This document shows, in pieces, positions 59,116 through 64,000 of a stretch of 64,000 nucleotides of DNA. Location of the stretch: NCBI GenBank assembly GCA_905221385.1, contig CAJNCV010000002.1:124001-188000 (forward strand), in the 5' to 3' direction. The DNA comes from a bacterium. Its GTDB lineage: Bacteria > Bacillota > Bacilli > Lactobacillales > Streptococcaceae. The position numbers were made by a program, and so were the translations under genes. Position 1 is the first letter of the stretch; each line of letters starts with the position of its first letter. The notes under the pieces were generated by a model. That model was not told the DNA's origin. It saw only the letters and a program-made list of their open reading frames with translations, and ran no database searches.

Positions 59116-61059
59116 CTAAAACACTGTCACTTCTTCCAGCGTAAACTTAACATTATCTTCAATCCATTTACGGCGTGGTTCGACTTTATCTCCCATGAGG
59201 ACATTGACACGGCGTTCAGCGCGTGCGAGGTCTTCGATTGTGACACGGATAAGAGTGCGGGTTTCTGGATTCATGGTTGTTTCCCAGAGTTGGTCCGCAT
59301 TCATCTCACCAAGACCTTTGTAGCGTTGGAGGGTAGCGCCTTTGCCGAACTGCTTGCGGAGTTCTTCTAGCTCACCGTCCGTCCAAGCGTAGGCCACTTC
59401 TTCTTTCTTGCCTTTTCCTTTGGACATCTTGTAAAGAGGCGGAAGGGCGATATAGACATGTCCTGCCTCAACTAGCGGACGCATGTAACGATAGAAAAAT
59501 GTCAAGAGCAAGGTTTGGATATGAGCACCGTCAGTATCCGCATCGGTCATGATAATGATCTTGTCATAGTTGGCATCTTCAAGGGAGAAGTCTGCTCCCA
59601 CACCCGCACCAATGGTATAAATCATGGTATTGATTTCTTCATTTTTGAGGATATCCGCCATCTTGGCCTTGGCTGTATTGATGACCTTACCACGAAGAGG
59701 TAGGATAGCCTGGAACTTACGGTCACGGCCTTGTTTGGCAGAACCACCGGCAGAGTCTCCCTCGACCAGATAGAGTTCATTCTTAGCAGGATTTTTAGAC
59801 TGGGCTGGGGTTAATTTCCCAGAAAGTAAGCCCTTGTCTTTCTTGTTTTTCTTGCCATTTCGGCTCTCATCACGAGCCTTACGAGCTGCTTCACGAGCAT
59901 CACGAGCCTTGATAGCCTTGCGGATAAGATTGGAAGCAAGTTCTCCATTTTCCATGAGGAAGAAGGTTAACTTATCAGCCACAATCCCGTCTACAACTGG
60001 ACGAGCTAGTGGACTTCCAAGTTTGTCCTTGGTCTGTCCTTCAAACTGAAGGTGCTCTTCAGGAACCAGAATAGAAAGAACGGCAGCTAGTCCCTCACGA
60101 TAATCTGAACCTTCTAGGTTTTTATCTTTTTCCTTGAGGAGCCCAGTCTTACGCGCGTAGTCATTCATAACCTTGGTAATGGCTGACTTGAGTCCTGTCT
60201 CGTGCGTTCCACCATCTTTAGTACGAACGTTATTGACAAAGGATAGAATGTTATCTGAGAATCCATCATTGTACTGGAGGGCAACTTCCACTTGGAAACC
60301 ATTGTCTTCGCCTTCAAAGTATAGGACTGGCGTCAAGATTTCCTTGTCTTCATTGAGGTAAGAAACAAAGTCCTGTACCCCGTTCTCATAATGGAATTCG
60401 ATTGCTTCATCTGTTCGCTTATCTGTCAAAGACAAGGTAACATTTTTTAAAAGAAAGGCTGACTCATTGAGTCGTTCTGAAATGGTATTGTACTTGAAGT
60501 CAGTCGTAGAAAAAATCGTCGCGTCAGGCATGAAAGTGACTTTGGTACCTGTCTTAGACTTGGGTGCTGTACCAATTTTTTTCAAGGTTGTGACGGGTTT
60601 TCCACCATTTTCAAAACGTTGCTTGTAGACTGTACCGTCACGAGTAATTTCAACTTCTAACCAGCTTGATAGGGCATTAACGACTGAAGATCCCACCCCG
60701 TGGAGACCACCAGATGTCTTATAGCCACCTTGACCGAATTTTCCTCCAGCGTGGAGAATGGTAAAGATAACCTCAACAGTTGGAATTCCCATGGCATGCA
60801 TCCCAGTCGGCATCCCTCGACCATGGTCTTGAACCGTTAGACTGCCGTCTTTATTGATGGTCACATCAATGCGGTCACCAAATCCAGACAAAGCCTCATC
60901 GACTGCATTGTCCACAATTTCCCAGACTAGGTGATGGAGACCAGCACCGTCAGTCGATCCAATATACATCCCTGGACGTTTACGGACCGCATCCAACCCT
61001 TCTAGCACCTGAATGGCGTCATCATTGTAGTTATTAATATTGATTTCCTTTTTTGACAC
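59116..61059 (-). CDS. parE: DNA topoisomerase IV subunit B
   Basis: 647 aa. GHKL ATPase domain with [15 protein letters not shown] and [16 protein letters not shown] GRGMP loop; transducer domain; TOPRIM domain with [18 protein letters not shown] and [18 protein letters not shown]-terminal [18 protein letters not shown]. ATPase partner of ParC. SD GGAGG. The accessory gene downstream is probably on its transcript. Confidence 0.97.
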   Translation of the reverse strand: MSKKEININNYNDDAIQVLEGLDAVRKRPGMYIGSTDGAGLHHLVWEIVDNAVDEALSGFGDRIDVTINKDGSLTVQDHGRGMPTGMHAMGIPTVEVIFTILHAGGKFGQGGYKTSGGLHGVGSSVVNALSSWLEVEITRDGTVYKQRFENGGKPVTTLKKIGTAPKSKTGTKVTFMPDATIFSTTDFKYNTISERLNESAFLLKNVTLSLTDKRTDEAIEFHYENGVQDFVSYLNEDKEILTPVLYFEGEDNGFQVEVALQYNDGFSDNILSFVNNVRTKDGGTHETGLKSAITKVMNDYARKTGLLKEKDKNLEGSDYREGLAAVLSILVPEEHLQFEGQTKDKLGSPLARPVVDGIVADKLTFFLMENGELASNLIRKAIKARDAREAARKARDESRNGKKNKKDKGLLSGKLTPAQSKNPAKNELYLVEGDSAGGSAKQGRDRKFQAILPLRGKVINTAKAKMADILKNEEINTMIYTIGAGVGADFSLEDANYDKIIIMTDADTDGAHIQTLLLTFFYRYMRPLVEAGHVYIALPPLYKMSKGKGKKEEVAYAWTDGELEELRKQFGKGATLQRYKGLGEMNADQLWETTMNPETRTLIRVTIEDLARAERRVNVLMGDKVEPRRKWIEDNVKFTLEEVTVF

Positions 61060-61182
61060 AAGGAACCTCCTATTTGTTCATCTTTTCTATTTTACAGGTT
61101 TTCTAGCGATTTTGCAAAGCTTTTCCCTTTCAGCTGTCACAATTTCACAGGATATTCTCTGACTTTCTATACCATTTCATGG

Positions 61183-61188
61183 TATAAT
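61183..61188 (+). promoter_or_regulatory. -10 box of plsY, predicted leaderless
   Basis: TATAAT preceded by TGG; six bases (61189-61194) then the ATG. No SD between. Confidence 0.65.
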
Positions 61189-61194
61189 AGTACT

Positions 61195-61836
61195 ATGATG
61201 ACATTTGTATTATTAATTTTAGCTTATCTGCTAGGTTCGATTCCGTCTGGTCTTTGGATTGGACAAATCTTCTTTCAAACAAATCTGCGTGAACATGGTT
61301 CTGGAAACACCGGAACAACCAATACTTTCCGAATTTTAGGTAAGAAAGCGGGTATGGCAACCTTTGTGATTGACTTCTTTAAAGGAACCTTGGCCACTCT
61401 CCTTCCTATTCTTTTCCACCTTCAAGGTGTATCACCTCTTGTATTTGGACTTTTGGCTGTAATTGGACATACTTTCCCTATCTTTGCAGGATTTAAGGGG
61501 GGCAAGGCTGTCGCAACCAGTGCTGGAGTGATTTTTGGATTTGCGCCTGTTTTTTGTCTCTATCTGGCAATCGTATTCTTTGGAAGCCTCTATCTAGGTA
61601 GTATGATTTCACTATCAAGCGTTACTGCTTCTATCGCAGCTGTTATCGGAGTTCTCCTATTTCCACTATTTGGATTTATCCTGAGTAGCTATGACCCTCT
61701 CTTCATTTTGATTATCCTAGCACTTGCTAGCTTGATTATCATTCGTCACAAGGATAATATCACACGTATCAAAAATAAAACTGAAAATCTCGTCCCTTGG
61801 GGATTGAACCTAACCCATCAAAATCCAAAAAAATAA
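61195..61836 (+). CDS. plsY: Acyl-phosphate glycerol-3-phosphate acyltransferase PlsY
   Basis: 213 aa membrane protein, about five helices. It shows the three conserved PlsY loops: [24 protein letters not shown], and [12 protein letters not shown]. It makes lysophosphatidate from acyl-phosphate for membrane lipids. The start [14 protein letters not shown] is fixed by the family and the -10 position. Divergent from parE. Confidence 0.96.
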   Translation: MMTFVLLILAYLLGSIPSGLWIGQIFFQTNLREHGSGNTGTTNTFRILGKKAGMATFVIDFFKGTLATLLPILFHLQGVSPLVFGLLAVIGHTFPIFAGFKGGKAVATSAGVIFGFAPVFCLYLAIVFFGSLYLGSMISLSSVTASIAAVIGVLLFPLFGFILSSYDPLFILIILALASLIIIRHKDNITRIKNKTENLVPWGLNLTHQNPKK

Positions 61837-61866
61837 AACGCCAGTTTGAAACTGACGTTTTTTTGT
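61836..61866. terminator. Terminator between plsY and the nucleoside permease gene
   Basis: Stem AAACGCCAGTTT / AAACTGACGTTT with one mismatch, followed by TTTTTTT on plus; the left flank is A-rich, so it can serve both directions. Confidence 0.85.
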
Positions 61867-61870
61867 ATGC

Positions 61871-62827
61871 TTATTTTGACTTGATGTAGTTGATACCGTC
61901 TGCCTTAGGCGCAACTGCTTTTCCAAAGAAGGCTGCCAAGACAAGAATGGTCAATACATAAGGCGCGATTTGAAGGTAAACCGCTGGCACTCCTTGTAGG
62001 AAAGGTAATTGAGAACCGATAACAGCCAAACTTTGTGAAAGTCCAAAGAAAAGACTAGAAAGCATAGCACCGATTGGGTTCCATTTACCAAAGATCATTG
62101 CAGCAAGAGCGATAAATCCAGGACCGACAATAGTTGTCACTGAGAAGTTAACTGAAATGGATTGAGCATAAATCGCTCCCCCAATTCCACCAAGGAAACC
62201 TGAAATAACAACCCCGAGATATCGCATCTTGTAGACATTGATCCCCAAGGTATCCGCTGCTTGAGGGTGTTCACCAACAGAGCGAAGGCGAAGACCAAAA
62301 CGTGTCTTGAAGAGAATAAACCATGCAAGGAAAGAGAAGGCAATCGCGATATAACCTAGCAAACTTGTTGACTTGAAGAAGATATCTCCAATCACAGGGA
62401 TATCAGCCAAAACTGGGAAATCAAAACGTCCAAAAGTTTGGCTTAAGTTATCCGTTTGTCCTTTGTTATAAAGAACTTTAACCAAGAAAACCGCTAGGGC
62501 AGGAGCCATCAAGTTCAATACTGTACCACTGACAACATGGTCCGCACGGAAATGAACTGTAGCGACGGCATGGATGAGGGAGAAAATAGCTCCCACGATA
62601 CCAGCAACTAACAAGGAAATCCAAGGTGTCGCTGCTCCAAGTTGTTCTGCAAATTCAAGGTTAAAGACAACCCCAGAAAAGGCTCCCATAACCATAATTC
62701 CTTCAAGACCAACGTTAACGACACCACCACGTTCAGAGAAAACTCCCCCGATACTCGTAAAAATAAGTGGTGCTGAGTAAATCAGCATAGAAGAGACCAA
62801 GAGGGTGAGTAATGTTGTAATAGACAT
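61871..62827 (-). CDS. Nucleoside ABC transporter permease (second subunit)
   Basis: 318 aa BPD_transp_2 permease, about eight helices. Conserved motif RVG-like NVGLEGIMVMGAFSGVVFN and SVGEHPQAADTLGINVYKMR are typical of the NupC/YufQ/RnsD class. Works with the upstream permease and a duplicated ATPase in uptake of nucleosides; streptococcal equivalents sit beside a BmpA/PnrA lipoprotein. Starts two bases after the previous stop. Confidence 0.9.
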   Translation of the reverse strand: MSITTLLTLLVSSMLIYSAPLIFTSIGGVFSERGGVVNVGLEGIMVMGAFSGVVFNLEFAEQLGAATPWISLLVAGIVGAIFSLIHAVATVHFRADHVVSGTVLNLMAPALAVFLVKVLYNKGQTDNLSQTFGRFDFPVLADIPVIGDIFFKSTSLLGYIAIAFSFLAWFILFKTRFGLRLRSVGEHPQAADTLGINVYKMRYLGVVISGFLGGIGGAIYAQSISVNFSVTTIVGPGFIALAAMIFGKWNPIGAMLSSLFFGLSQSLAVIGSQLPFLQGVPAVYLQIAPYVLTILVLAAFFGKAVAPKADGINYIKSK

Positions 62828-62829
62828 CC

Positions 62830-63888
62830 TTACTTACCTCCTTTAACTTGTTTTTTAGGTTTGACAAAGCGTTCGATAATGTAGTGAACGCTGACAAAGA
62901 AGATAATAGACGCTGTTACAATGCTAACAAGCTCAGACGGAACTTGCGCTGCGTTCATACCTGGTGCTCCTACTTGCAAAACACCAAATAAGAATGCTGC
63001 AAAAAGAATTCCAATTGGTGAATTTCCAGCAAGCAAACTAACTGCCATCCCGTTAAATCCGATGGCTAATGATGAGCCCTGAACGTAAACGTTTTGGAAA
63101 GTTCCAAGACCTTCGACAGCTCCACCAAGACCAGCCAAGGCACCAGAGATAATCATTGATAGAATGATTGTACGTTTTGCTGAAATACCAGCGTACTCTG
63201 AAGCATGGGGATTGAGACCAACTGCGCGAATTTCAAAACCGAGAGTCGTTTTCTTGAGCAAGAACCAAATCACGCCAACAGCAATGATTGCAAAGAAAAT
63301 TCCGATATTCATACGAGAATTTCCAGTCAACTCTGATAACCATGGTGTCTGGTATGTAGCATTGGCACTAACACGAATCGTTGAGTCTGTACTTTGCATA
63401 ATATCTTTAGGAAAGGCATGAATAAAGGCATTTCCCACATACAATACAATGTAGTTCATCATGATGGTCACGATAACCTCTGACGTACCGAGATAGGCTC
63501 TGAGGATCCCTGGAATCGCACCAACAATTCCACCTGCGATCAAAGCAATGATCACTGTCAATGGAATCAACACGAGACGTGGCATATCTGGATTTGACAA
63601 GGCAAACCAACCACTGAGAATCCAGCCTGCAAGTGCTTGACCAGGAAGTCCGACGTTAAAGAAGCCTGCTCGACTGGCAACTGCGAAACCAAGACCTATC
63701 AAGACAAGAGGACCCATGGCACGGAAAATTTCTCCAATCCCACGGAGGCTACCAAAAGCTGTATAGAACAACTCCTCATAACCCCAGATAGCATCATATC
63801 CGAAGATCCACATGACAATGGCTCCGAGCAAGATTCCTAAGAATACGGAAATCAAGGGAACCGAAATTTGTTGTAATTTTTTAGACAT
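62830..63888 (-). CDS. Nucleoside ABC transporter permease (first subunit)
   Basis: 352 aa, starting MSKKLQQISVPLISVFLGIL behind AAAGGAG. Eight to ten helices with FNVGLPGQALAGWILSGWF and AVGLNPHASEYAGISAKRT, the counterparts of the second permease motifs. NupB/YufP class. Overlaps the ATPase gene by 8 bases. Confidence 0.9.
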   Translation of the reverse strand: MSKKLQQISVPLISVFLGILLGAIVMWIFGYDAIWGYEELFYTAFGSLRGIGEIFRAMGPLVLIGLGFAVASRAGFFNVGLPGQALAGWILSGWFALSNPDMPRLVLIPLTVIIALIAGGIVGAIPGILRAYLGTSEVIVTIMMNYIVLYVGNAFIHAFPKDIMQSTDSTIRVSANATYQTPWLSELTGNSRMNIGIFFAIIAVGVIWFLLKKTTLGFEIRAVGLNPHASEYAGISAKRTIILSMIISGALAGLGGAVEGLGTFQNVYVQGSSLAIGFNGMAVSLLAGNSPIGILFAAFLFGVLQVGAPGMNAAQVPSELVSIVTASIIFFVSVHYIIERFVKPKKQVKGGK

Positions 63889-64000
63889 CACTCTTCTCCT
63901 TTCCCAAGTTTCCACCTGCCATCAAGACACCAAGTTCTTGTTTGTTAGTCGTTTCTGGCGACACAATCCCCTGAATCTTACCATCATGGATAACAGCAAT
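63881..64000 (-). CDS. Nucleoside ABC transporter ATP-binding protein, C-terminal end (cut by window edge)
   Basis: Only the last 39 codons are present, IAVIHDGKIQGIVSPETTNK to KSDV and a TAA. The IHDGKIQGIV strand and LMAGG tail are typical of the C-terminus of duplicated-ATPase NupA/YufO subunits. It overlaps the permease start by 8 bases, so the operon order is ATPase, permease, permease. Confidence 0.75.
   Translation of the reverse strand: MAVIHDGKIQGIVSPETTNKQELGVLMAGGNLGKEKSDV

Overview
The window is a chromosomal segment of a low-GC Firmicute, almost certainly a Streptococcus of the mitis group. The evidence is the gene content and near-identity, from memory, to pneumococcal/mitis proteins: RelQ, the second PRPP synthase, the NiaX/NiaR pair, SufCDSUB, ParC/ParE, the 43-residue SPJ_0845-type protein, DUF4649, DUF3272 and DUF2969. 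Shine-Dalgarno sequences are of the AAGGAG type, and sigma-A promoters often carry a TGn extension. No rRNA, CRISPR array, prophage or transposase was seen.

Layout. 1-5168 holds nucleotide and (p)ppGpp genes: rluD end, NAD kinase and relQ on minus, diverging from a CYTH protein, a PRPP synthase paralogue, a NifS-like desulfurase and two small DUF genes. 5250-11950 carries rex, a class I amidotransferase, radC, pcrA, an acetyltransferase and fhs. 12124-14758 is an A+T-rich two-gene cassette of unknown function. 14883-17916 is a vitamin block: coaB, coaC, an ECF S-component, niaX and niaR. 17913-22382 holds a NUDIX gene, a GIY-YIG/DUF2075 helicase gene and uvrB; the helicase gene is bracketed by two copies of the uvrB 3' end. 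22561-29353 has a glutamine-type ABC transporter, zwf, ftsY and two Cof phosphatases. 29559-38296 has a VIT transporter, a BceAB-type exporter preceded by a small peptide gene, a PspC protein, a SprT-like protein, tex and a permease pair. 38297-39481 is a gene-poor, apparently decaying stretch. 39487-43118 carries HU, DegV, YitT and an amino acid permease. 43244-48416 is the suf operon. 48568-52555 has DUF3272, dnaX, a GAF-type methionine sulfoxide reductase, rpsA and two tRNAs. 52605-61059 has DUF2969, ilvE, parC and parE; parC and parE are separated by three accessory genes. 61195-64000 has plsY and part of a nucleoside ABC transporter.

How the parts connect. Cofactor supply is prominent: NAD kinase, niaX/niaR, coaBC with a probable pantothenate S-component, fhs and zwf, with the NADH sensor rex beside them. 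DNA maintenance genes (pcrA, radC, uvrB, dnaX, parC/E) are spread through the core. Several regulatory sites can be read directly: a near-Rex operator on the rex promoter, a NiaR-like dyad at niaX, a perfect CodY box at ilvE, a perfect BceR-type box at the bce locus, a near-perfect ComX box before radC, a long inverted repeat in the suf leader, and a weak PurR-like box at fhs.

The best candidates for something new are the 12124-14758 cassette (an Ala/Gly-rich membrane protein overlapping a protein with a possible PD-(D/E)xK nuclease core), the GIY-YIG/DUF2075 gene inserted at uvrB with a duplicated target end, and a set of five genes whose -10 box lies exactly six bases before an ATG that lacks an SD, as expected for leaderless mRNAs. 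All family assignments are from reading the sequence; no database search was run.
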